Source: Chrysomallon squamiferum (lineage: Eukaryota > Mollusca > Gastropoda > Neomphalida > Peltospiridae). Taken from it: a stretch of DNA of 64,000 nucleotides. The notes beneath the pieces were generated by a model. That model was not told the origin of the DNA. It did no database searches and was given only the letters and a program-made list of their open reading frames with translations. Both the position numbers and the translations under genes were made by a program. Location: positions 28,968,472 through 29,032,471 of the forward strand of contig CM022672.1 of NCBI GenBank assembly GCA_012295275.1. The letters are read 5' to 3'. Positions 51,014 through 60,201 of this stretch are shown one piece after another (within the stretch, counting starts at the first letter, position 1; each line of letters starts with the position of its first letter).

Positions 51014-51181
51014 GGGCATAGAACTATTGGAAATATTTTTGATAATATTTTTGTATGCCACTGGTATTACCATTTACACAGACAATTCCATCAAATGGAA
51101 TATCCTGAACTTTTAAAAGCTCCTTCAGATGTAAAAAAGAATGTAAATATTTTGGACACAATAAACAGAAATGCAGCTTAA
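51014..51181 (+). pseudogene. Possible orphan or decayed alternative exon
   Basis: A good acceptor (TTTTTCTTTTTAG|GGGCAT), 67 bp after the Z7 stop, opens a phase-0 frame of 55 codons ending TAA. It contains FVCHWYYHLHRQFHQ, vaguely like a broken finger 2 (C/H spaced, -YHLH-), but lacks the zinc Cys pairs. AATAAA lies at 51160 inside it. It may be a ruined finger exon, a finger-free isoform end, or chance. Confidence 0.3.
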
Positions 51182-51814
51182 TTTGTTTGTTTTAATTACA
51201 TGAAGCTAACAATTATAATAATAAAACGCTATATTCTATCACTTTAAAAAAAAAAAGTAAAACAAAAAAGATAATAAAAAGGATATCTAAAAAGATTTTT
51301 AAATGTTTAGTTTTACAGAATTAAATTGTTGAGTAATGAAAAAGTACAAGTTGATACAATTAATAACAGCCAAATAACACAATTAAAAACTGCTTATCAC
51401 ACCTTTTTTTTAAAATTTGTATAATTACTGAAGGTCTGGAACTATTCATTTTATTAAAACAAAATTATATATATAAATAATTTATTCATATGATTCTACA
51501 GCCTTTTTTCCTTTTAATTTAATTAATTTTACTTACTTATTTACTTAGTTACTTACTTAATTTATTACTATTAGTTTTTATATTCTTTTTTTATTCTTTT
51601 TATTTTTGGTTTGGCTGTACCATTTTATTAATTTCTGTATACAAACTAATCTTTCAATTGTATTGAGATTTTTTCCTTTGACATCAGTGCATGCACCTGC
51701 AACTAAAATACAAACTGCATTCATATACAAACCATCCAAGAACAATAACTGTATTGTACACCAGTCTGTGTTTGTAAACCACTGAAAGGAAAATTACATA
51801 AAATACAACATCCT

Positions 51815-52330
51815 ACTGTGCATGGCTTTTGTCAGCTGTAAGAAGACTTGACTCAGTTCAAACTCAGATAGCAATAACCTTACTTCAAAAATAGCTGATA
51901 GAAAATCTGAAAATCTTTACAAAACTTTGATGACATTTCTCCTGCAAAAAGAAAACAAAATCCAAATAGAAAGAAGAGTATGACAAGGGGACACCATATC
52001 ACCCAAGCTGTTTAAAGGAATGCTTGAGAACTGTTTTCTAGGAAACCAGAGCTTGAAGATAGTTGGAGATTCACTTTCCTTTTGCTGATGATATACTCCT
52101 GTGTGTAAATAAATACACCAAGTGAAGAAATGCTGCTGGAGTCAGCTGATGAAAGTACAGTCCTAGGACTGAAAATGAACACATCAACAACAATGGAGAA
52201 TGATATTCCAATAGATGTCGACAACATGCTAGAAACACTGAAAGTGACTCCTGTCTGGGACAGAGAGCTGGGACAGAGACACCAGTGACAAAAACCAAGA
52301 CAAAGAGACTCAAAGACATACTGAAATCTC
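51815..52330 (+). mobile_element. Degenerate RTE-like LINE reverse transcriptase fragment
   Basis: Conceptual translation in shifting frames gives QGDTISPKLF at about 51984-52013 and FADDILLC at about 52081-52104, then GLKMNTS at about 52171-52191. These are the motifs of a non-LTR retrotransposon reverse transcriptase (the VRQGDTISPKLF block, the catalytic FADD box, the GLKMN block) and their order matches RTE/BovB-type elements. Upstream, MAFVS-KK near 51820 resembles the AFVDYKKAFD block. A stop (TGA where Trp or Arg is expected) before QGDT and at least one frameshift between QGDT and FADD show that it is dead. It is inserted in the sense direction within the intron. Confidence 0.75.
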
Positions 52331-53708
52331 ACATTTAACATTTTTATTAATTAATTCCAATAATTTAATTCATACATTTTTGTGTCTTTCTGTGGTTGTT
52401 TCCTAGTCAGCAAAACTATACAGTACATTGTGTAACTAAAGCTGAGGTCAGAATGTGGTACAAAATGGTTTTTAGTCAAATTTCCCACTGGTGTCAAACT
52501 GAGTGGCACTTGTCAATCAAACAAGAGACCTTTGAATCCATTTTTTTTTTCTTTTCTTTTCTTTTCTTTCCTGTCATTTATTCATTTATTTATTTTAAGA
52601 ACTTGAATATCAGTATCCTATTGTTCAGATAGGGGTTATGTTAGCCTAGATTTAACATATTTACAACACTGTTTTCCAAACATTCATCTAATTTGTTTTA
52701 TAATAATGAGTTATAAATGATTGTATAGGATTGAATCTTCTTGGCAAACCCACTGGATACTTTTTGTTTTATCCAGTAACTAGTCTGTTGAAGACTGTGG
52801 TATGTTGTGTTCCTGTCCATAAGAAAGACATCTTTCTGAAAGCACATGTAAAACACACCCAACAGAGAATTCCCTTATGATCCGTAATTTATGACTATGT
52901 ATAATAAGTGAAAAGGGTAATGGAGCTTTTTATACAGCACAGGTTAAATTTTGATTGGAAATTTATTTAACACAGGACATTCAGTGATGATAACAACAGT
53001 AATTACCAAAGCAGTGAGACAGTGTGATACCATGAAGACCTCAGATTAAATATATATTTGTATGTATGTTTTTCTTGTCTAACTTGAACTCAGTGTATAT
53101 GTGTGTGTATTTGTTTTAAAATCAGTCGTGAAGATTTAGTGTATTTTCTCAGGTGGTGTTTCTGTATGTAGTAAATTTGTAAATAATCATCAAAGAAGAT
53201 GAAGATAAAGCTGATGCTGTTAGGGAAGAAAACTTACGTTGGCAAACAAGAATTGACAAATCATGCACCAAATATATAATTTTGGCATGTCTTTTCACTT
53301 GCATAATAGCAAGCATACCAGCCAGTGTCCATAACAGGTAGATGTAAAACTGAAACTGAACATCTAAAGTTTTTATTTCAAGCGTTCTTACAATAATATA
53401 AATACAAACATTTCTTCACTAAATTTCCACTGTGTCAGTGTTTTTTTAGATTTTTTTTTCTCTATCTCTGATAACCTCAGTAACCATACATACTGTATCA
53501 TAGAATAAAATTATGCTTTTGGGTGGTTTGGTTTTCTTAGCATATTTTAAAAAATCGATTATGTTCTCATTGTCATTTGTCACTGGATGTATATTATCAC
53601 TGTCGTTTGAAACAGTCATGAAATATAAAATGACATAATTTTCTAATTTCAACAGCATATAAATCATTTTTTTCACTTATGGCAGTCACCTGTGATTTTA
53701 TTTTCTAG

Positions 53709-54065
53709 AGACTTGGTGGTCGTAGTGTTGGAATCTCGGGTTTGGCATGCAGAGTTGGTGGTGGTAAGCAGACAAACAAAGTGAACCTTAAAACAACCCA
53801 ACACAAAGCGAAGTACCAGTGTAACAGATGTGATTTTCAAACACTATACCGGTTTGCATTAACCAGACACCAGAGAATTCACACAGGAGACTTTTTCAGA
53901 TGTCATCTTTGTACTTGTCACTTTTCTGATGGCTATCAGCTGCAGCATCATTTAAAGGGACATGCGGGAAATCTCAGATGTAAAATCTGTGGACGAAATT
54001 TTACTAATTTCAGTACTTTAAAATATCACGAGAAACGACACATTGAAAATCTAACGACACACTGA
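53709..54065 (+). CDS. Alternative end Z8: three C2H2 zinc fingers
   Basis: A single exon (acceptor TTTATTTTCTAG|AGACTT, phase 0) encoding 118 residues. Fingers are at exon residues 38-58 (CNRCDFQTLYRFALTRHQRIH), 65-85 (CHLCTCHFSDGYQLQHHLKGH) and 91-111 (CKICGRNFTNFSTLKYHEKRH). The lead of 37 residues is shorter than in Z1-Z7 and Gly/Lys-rich. From here on the leads keep shrinking toward Z12. The tail is IENLTTH; Z11 ends SETTH. AATAAA is at 54209. Confidence 0.9.
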   Translation, partial: RLGGRSVGISGLACRVGGGKQTNKVNLKTTQHKAKYQCNRCDFQTLYRFALTRHQRIHTGDFFRCHLCTCHFSDGYQLQHHLKGHAGNLRCKICGRNFTNFSTLKYHEKRHIENLTTH

Positions 54066-55525
54066 AAATCTCGCATCAGATAGAAACATCTGTTGACTTT
54101 TGTGTTCTTTTTTTTTGACATCACAGCATAGATGAAACCTGTGTCAGGTTTTATTTATATCAAAAATGCTTTGATGCCTTTTTAATTTTTCATGTGACCT
54201 ATTGGATTAATAAATACGTTATTACTTGTTGTTTCAAGAATCATGGTTGATCATTACATATTTTTAGATAAATAAAAAAAAATTATTTTGTTTGAAGCTA
54301 TTATTTCAGGTGGAATGATATCTGGATATTTTTATTGAATCTGATTTAGTGTTGTTGGTTTGTTTTTTAAAAATATAAAAAATAAAATAAAATATAAAAA
54401 TAACATCAACACAGTTAGAAATTGTTTTTATACTAGTATCTGTTTCTCTACAATTATTGACATTATTAAAAAAAATTTAAAGATTTCTTTTTGGTTTAGT
54501 TTCTTTTGCCAATAGCTGTTAATAACATTTTTTTAAATTTTTTTTTATGAAGTCCTATTTATATGGACAAAAGTTGTTGTTTTGTTTGGTCTGTGATTCC
54601 TGAGAGAGAAGAAAAGTTGTTTGAAGTCCTAATTCACCACCTTAAACTTCAACTAAATAACCAGTCCTCAGCTAATTTCCTGCTTTCTCTAAATTACCAC
54701 AATCTCACAGATACCACAGTAGTTGATATCTAAGTTAGTCATAGTCTAGTCTAAATTCTGAACATTTTCAGCTTAAATACTACTCATGTTATTCTTATTA
54801 ATAATAAAAGAAAATGTTTACTTGTCCTCCTTTTCACTGAGACTCTGAGTTGTGTTTATGAGTTTACTTTTCTTTGTTAATGGGTATATGTTTAAAAATC
54901 AATTGTAACCATGATTACAAAATTCTCGTAGAATGGAATGAAAATTTATAAAATTTGGGTGTTTTTCATATGAATATACCCATTTCAAAACACTACTAAT
55001 GGTTATGTATATTTTTAAAAACAGAATCTGAAATTGAAATTCACCAGCAACATGCATAAAAAGTTAAAAATATTAATTTCTTCATCTAACTTCATTCCAC
55101 ATGGGAGATCTGCTAAGGAAATGTTGTATCTGATATTTCAATTCATTCTTCTTGTTATTAAATTGTTAATTTTATCTGGTTTGAAAGTTATGTTTGTTAT
55201 TCCACTGATACTTATTGACTCCTTCCATTTACTTTGATGTACACAGTGAGCTCTGATGTTGATTTGAAACTTGTTTTTGTTTTATATTTATACATCCTAT
55301 TGTAGGTTATCACACTTGTAATCCAGTTCAGATTTTCCATTTATGACTTCATGAATTTATCTTTTCTTATATCAAAAAAAAAAAAAAAAAAAAAAAGAAA
55401 GGAAAATAATCTTTACTATATTATTTTTATTTATTTATTTATTTACTTCATTGTCATTTGATGCCATGGCCTGTAAAAGAGCTGCTGGATTGTTTACTGT
55501 AGTCTGTTGTTACTTTACTTTTTAG
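54066..55525 (+). other. Intronic spacer between Z8 and Z9
   Basis: AT-rich, with a poly(A) run near 55374-55396 and TTTA units near 55424-55444. No exon supported. Confidence 0.6.
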
Positions 55526-55849
55526 ACTCAAAGACGGACATTTTCCATACACAGACCAGCTCATGCAGGAAATGATCATCCAAGATCTGCAGCCTCCAAT
55601 GCAAAAATCTATTGTTGTGACCAGTGTAACTATCACACAATTTACAGTCACGTTCTCAGGCGTCACCAGAGAGTTCACACTGGAGATCTCTTTAGATGTA
55701 ACATTTGTACTCGACATTTCTTAGGAAGATATGAACTTCGTCAGCATCTGAAAGGTCATGCTGGTAACCTTAGGTGTCGCGTGTGTGGAAAAAATTTCAT
55801 GGCCATCAATACATTACAGCAGCATACGAAAATGCACCATGTTAATTAA
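55526..55849 (+). CDS. Alternative end Z9: three C2H2 zinc fingers, no usable ATG
   Basis: Like Z4 this end has no early Met and is found only by reading from the acceptor (TTACTTTTTAG|ACTCAA) in phase 0; it runs 107 codons to TAA. Fingers are at exon residues 31-51 (CDQCNYHTIYSHVLRRHQRVH), 58-78 (CNICTRHFLGRYELRQHLKGH) and 84-104 (CRVCGKNFMAINTLQQHTKMH). Finger 2 has CNIC rather than CHLC and TRHFLGRYEL rather than a DxYQL motif, so its contacts should differ from those of most ends. AATAAA is at 56052. Confidence 0.87.
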   Translation, partial: TQRRTFSIHRPAHAGNDHPRSAASNAKIYCCDQCNYHTIYSHVLRRHQRVHTGDLFRCNICTRHFLGRYELRQHLKGHAGNLRCRVCGKNFMAINTLQQHTKMHHVN

Positions 55850-57188
55850 TACATGATTACGTTTTTTCTGAAATTCACATGAAATGGAGGGGAAAATAAT
55901 GATGAAAGTCTTTTTATATTTTATTGTGTTAATATTAGTTTAATATATAAATTAGTGTTCATCATCAAGGAGGAAGTTAAAATAGAAAACTGAATAAGAT
56001 TTAACATCCATAGATTATTTAAATGGTCATTGCATATTGATAAAAAATATGAATAAAGATTTGTGAGAAAAGGTTTTCTCAAAAACTGATGTTTTTTAAA
56101 ATGTATTTGTCAGTAAATACCTCATCATGTTGAGAAAAATCATATTACAGCTGCTAGATCCATGTGTTTTCATTTATGTGAATACTTTTATTTAGACGTA
56201 CCTAACATTGCTCAGGAATAACATGTATGTATTTTGTAACATGGTAGAAATTCAAATCTTCTTTTACTGAGTCAGAGACACATTAGTGATTACAGACATT
56301 TCAAGTTAGAGAAACTGAAGATAATGCAACAGGGCTAAAAGAAGAAGAAAAAAATTGGTTTTCTTTCTCACTGAATGGGACAAAATGATCACTAATGTGG
56401 GGAAAAAGCACACCCTTACAAACTAATAAGGAATAGAAAATAATAAATATCTGATTTTACTGGATTTCACTAAACTAGGCTTGATGATAATAAATTTAAA
56501 ATTACAAAGATTTCACTTTTTGATTTTTTGTTTTTAAGAATTAAAATGTATAATGTTACTGAAGTTTTATCCTGTATGAAGTTTGTGTAAATCCAAGTGA
56601 GAATATTTCACAGTGTTGCAAAATTTCACCTCTCACTGTGATTAGGTATAGGCAACTATTGCTTATCTGAAAATACTGGCACAGAACATAACATTTATAC
56701 CTGTAAAACTGTAGTATAATGTATTTCTGTAAATATGATTTAATATTTTGTATATGTATAAATGTGTGTTTGAATACATATCATGCTAATAGTTTTTTCC
56801 AAATTCCATCAGATTCGTATAATATGCAAGTAATTTATAAGAGTACTATTTCGTATTTGGCTGTATTGAAGTTCATTGAATAAACAAAATAACTTACTGT
56901 TTCTCAAGATTTTGGTTTTTCTCTCTCTCACACACACATGCACGCACACACACAGAGAGAAAACATGCAGTTGTGTGGTTTTTATTTTTATTAATTAATC
57001 AAAGACACAAGATTGTATAACTATATTAATTTACTTTATAAACAGGATCTGGTTGGATTAATTAAAATTAAATTATTTAACAAAATCAAACACAGACACA
57101 CACACAATATCTTGTAATTAAATTTCTAATTATAAAAATAAGCTTTAAAAACTCAGAAATTTTAAATTCAAGTGATTTTCTTTTGCAG
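55850..57188 (+). other. Intronic spacer between Z9 and Z10
   Basis: AT-rich, CA-rich short tracts near 56930-56955 and 57095-57107; no exon supported. Confidence 0.6.
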
Positions 57189-57509
57189 ACAGTAATAACA
57201 AAATGCAATGATCAACCTAACTCGCATGCAACAAAAGTCCCATACAAGTGTAAGTTTTGTCCATACCAGAGCAATTACTCACACGGACTGAAACGCCATC
57301 AAAGAATCCATACTGGAAACTTCCTCCAATGTCATCTTTGTCCCAGCCACTTTTCTGAAATCTATGAGTTGACCCTTCACTTGAAAGGTCATTCTGGAGA
57401 TCTTGTGTGTACAGTGTGTGGAAAGAAGTATACTTCTAAGAAAGGTTTGGACAACCATGTGAAAAACTACCACAATAATAAAAAAAAGCTGAAGTGTGCA
57501 AAAGTGTGA
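57189..57509 (+). CDS. Alternative end Z10: three C2H2 zinc fingers
   Basis: A single exon (acceptor TTTTCTTTTGCAG|ACAGTA, phase 0) encoding 106 residues. Fingers are at exon residues 21-41 (CKFCPYQSNYSHGLKRHQRIH), 48-68 (CHLCPSHFSEIYELTLHLKGH) and 74-95 (CTVCGKKYTSKKGLDNH then x4 to the last His). Finger 3 (CGKKYTSKKGLD) and finger 2 (CPSHFSE-YELTLH) are nearly those of Z11, its neighbour, marking a recent duplicate pair. The tail after finger 3 is basic and carries an extra Cys (KKKLKCAKV). AATAAA lies at 57635. Confidence 0.9.
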   Translation, partial: TVITKCNDQPNSHATKVPYKCKFCPYQSNYSHGLKRHQRIHTGNFLQCHLCPSHFSEIYELTLHLKGHSGDLVCTVCGKKYTSKKGLDNHVKNYHNNKKKLKCAKV

Positions 57510-59126
57510 AATACATATTTTTTATTTTGAGAAAGGTTGTGGGTTGTGAGGTTTTCTCTGATAACATTTCGTTTCAAGTTATCGATCTTTTTGAAAAAGA
57601 TTTTTAAATATTTCATGTTATGCTGAGAAAAGATAATAAAAAAAATATTATTTCTTTGAAATTGTTGTCCTTGTGATTTTAATATTGCCACACACTCACA
57701 TAAACATACATTCAACCATATATTCATTATCAGAAACTAAAGCTTTATCATAACAAATTCTAACACAAGACATAACTGCAACACACTGCCATGCAGACAA
57801 GTACTTGTACACTTATCTGAAGACTTCTTTGTGCTTACATGCAGCTAGCTGGCCTACAGATTGACCTCCTGTAAGAAAATGAACTAACATAATTATAACT
57901 CAGTTTCTTTTAATATAATCAGTTCTTTATTTATCTTAATTATTTGTTTTCACGGATTAATGTTATATCTTTACATCCATGTATTACTACTGTCAACAAG
58001 CAAATAATTCAGTTTATCCAGTCATTAGGCAAGGTTAGACTAACATCAGTAGATACTGCTACATCTCAGTTTCCCAGCCACCAGTCTGTTGAATATTGTA
58101 GAGAAACCCTCAAACAGTTCTGCATATTCTCAGGTTTAACTGCTTAATGCTTTTAAAAATCATGCAAGAGCAATGGATTCACACACAAAATATTGTTGTT
58201 GTTTAATTTTCCCTATTAAAATTTCAGTCAGCAGTAGTTTGTGCTTTATTTTTCAGTGCACATTAATTAAAAATGTTCCAAGGGTTTCAAGAAGCATAAT
58301 GTCATCAGTCTCATGATCAGATGTACTTTTGTGATTTTTGACATTATCCTGTACCTTTGTTCAGTTCTCTTTTGCTGCCATCTACTACTTATTCAGTCTT
58401 GCCATAGGAGAGATTACTATTTTTTTTTTGGAACTGCATATATATAACAATGCTGTGAAAGTTTAAAATATTCTTAATAATTAAATTTAATTTCACAAAT
58501 ATATACATTACACACCTGTGTTTTCTGGTTTCCTTTTATCTACAGGATATTCCATTTTAAGGTATATGGTTTTATGGAAATATTTAGAATGATACAAATA
58601 TTTGCAATATATAACAAGAGAAATTTTTCTTTTTTTCCATATAATTTTGTTTTCTGAAATCTAACAGTTTGGTTAAATACTTTATAACTGGGGTGGTTAA
58701 GAAGAATATTTATTAAATTATATTAGTACGTTCATATAAAGAAACATGTAAATCTCCTTGTGGTCAGTTTGTATAAATATCTAACACTGAAGAGTCAGTC
58801 TTTTCACTCATTATGTTTTTATGATCTAAACAAGTAATTTTATTTCACTATTGAATCCAAAAATGATGAATGCTTTTATCAGTCAAAAACTGCAGCCTAA
58901 TACATGCATCCTGACTTGATCATAAACTTACAGAATATTTATTCAAGCTCTTTTTTCCTGAAAATATTCTAGGATATGCATATTTAACGTCTTCATAAAT
59001 CTATTAGTTTAATTCAGACATAGTATTTTCAGTTTACAAAATTCTCCAATGCATTTTTGAACTGTTCATATTAAAATGACGACTGAAACAGACATATCTA
59101 TTTTGAGCACTTTTGTTTTGTTGTAG
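57510..59126 (+). other. Intronic spacer between Z10 and Z11
   Basis: AT-rich; no exon or named repeat recognised. Confidence 0.6.
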
Positions 59127-59420
59127 AGTGAGTATTCTTGTGGAAATAAACAAATAAATGAAGGTCTGCTGGCTTGTAAACAATGTAGCTACAAGACAAA
59201 ATATGCTAACTGCTTGAAACGTCATCAGCGGATTCACACCGGAGACTTCCTCAGGTGTCCTCTCTGTCCCAGTCACTTCTCTGCCAGCTATGAGTTGTCT
59301 CTTCACATGAGTGGACACGTTGGGATGTTAACTTGTATTGTCTGTGGGAAAAATTACACTTCAAAGAGAGGCCTTGACCTGCATATGAAATCCCACAAAG
59401 GATCTGAAACAACACACTGA
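59127..59420 (+). CDS. Alternative end Z11: three C2H2 zinc fingers
   Basis: A single exon (acceptor TTTTGTTGTAG|AGTGAG, phase 0) encoding 97 residues. Fingers are at exon residues 17-37 (CKQCSYKTKYANCLKRHQRIH), 44-64 (CPLCPSHFSASYELSLHMSGH) and 70-90 (CIVCGKNYTSKRGLDLHMKSH). Finger 2 begins CPLC where most ends have CHLC. An additional Cys sits in the short lead (SEYSCGN). The sequence upstream of the LKRHQ segment is open back to the acceptor, so all three fingers are complete. AATAAA is at 59434, 14 bp after the stop. Confidence 0.9.
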   Translation, partial: SEYSCGNKQINEGLLACKQCSYKTKYANCLKRHQRIHTGDFLRCPLCPSHFSASYELSLHMSGHVGMLTCIVCGKNYTSKRGLDLHMKSHKGSETTH

Positions 59421-59916
59421 TGTTAGTACAATGAATAAATCTGTCACGTTAATCAAAAATAAACCTTTTTAATATTTAAAATTGAATTACTTCTGTTAAT
59501 TTTGTTTCATATTATATATTATACAAATTATTATTGCATTATTTCTTGTAGAAGGGATACACTAAGGTTATAATCTCATTTGTGTCTGGCTTTGGTTGGT
59601 GGCAACACTTCATTTCAGAGTTTTTCTTTATGGTCATCAGATGTAACTTCAAGACTGATTCTAGTGCTGTCAGTGAGATAACAGAATTCACACAGGAAAT
59701 CACCTCAGAGAGAAAAGGAGGCCACTACAAATAAAATCATACTTATTTATATTTATAAATATAAAAAAAAAAAAAAAAAAAAAAATAAAAAAAAAAGTCG
59801 AAAATAATATAAAAGTATTTACATATTAAATGAAAAAAAATAAAAAAAATCGTAATTAATTGCTTTTTGTTTTCTAGTATTTGGATATGTACTGTATTTT
59901 TTGGATGTTTTTTCAG
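59421..59916 (+). other. Intronic spacer between Z11 and Z12
   Basis: Includes poly(A) runs at about 59762-59796. No separate exon. Confidence 0.6.
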
Positions 59917-60201
59917 CTGAGGAGATGTCAGAAAGGTGTAAAGATGTTTTATAGCTGTGATCAGTGTTCCTACAAGACAGTAAGGGGAGATCATCTCATT
60001 CGACACAAGAGGAAACACAGTGGAGATTTCTTCCGATGTCACCTCTGTTCTAACCACTTCTTTGACAACTACCAGCTGGCACTTCACATCAAGGGACACG
60101 AAGGAAGACTGGCTTGCAGGACTTGTGGTAAACAGTTTCAGTCTCATTCAGGACTGTATCTTCATGAGAAAAAACACAAGATGTACTTGCTAACCCAGTA
60201 A
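59917..60201 (+). CDS. Alternative end Z12: three C2H2 zinc fingers, two possible acceptors
   Basis: Read from the acceptor ATGTTTTTTCAG|CTGAGG the exon encodes 94 residues, with fingers at 14-34 (CDQCSYKTVRGDHLIRHKRKH), 41-61 (CHLCSNHFFDNYQLALHIKGH) and 67-87 (CRTCGKQFQSHSGLYLHEKKH). A second acceptor, TTTGTTTTCTAG|TATTTG, lies 39 bp upstream at 59878, is also in phase 0 and open, and would add 13 mostly hydrophobic residues. Either is plausible; the downstream one gives a more typical hydrophilic lead. The linker after finger 1 is HSGDFFRC in place of HTGDFFRC. The finger 1 helix (VRGDHLIRH) is unlike the others. ATTAAA is at 60296. Confidence 0.87.
   Translation: MRRCQKGVKMFYSCDQCSYKTVRGDHLIRHKRKHSGDFFRCHLCSNHFFDNYQLALHIKGHEGRLACRTCGKQFQSHSGLYLHEKKHKMYLLTQ

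Larger units (their letters stand above)
50947..53708 (+). other. Intronic spacer between Z7 and Z8
   Basis: The longest gap in the Z series. It holds a possible orphan exon at 51014-51181 and a decayed LINE fragment at about 51815-52330. The rest is AT-rich and empty. Confidence 0.6.

Noticed and set aside
59034-60147. - strand frames opposite Z11 and Z12
   Set aside because: They are antisense shadows of the zinc-finger exons, extended through low-complexity DNA.
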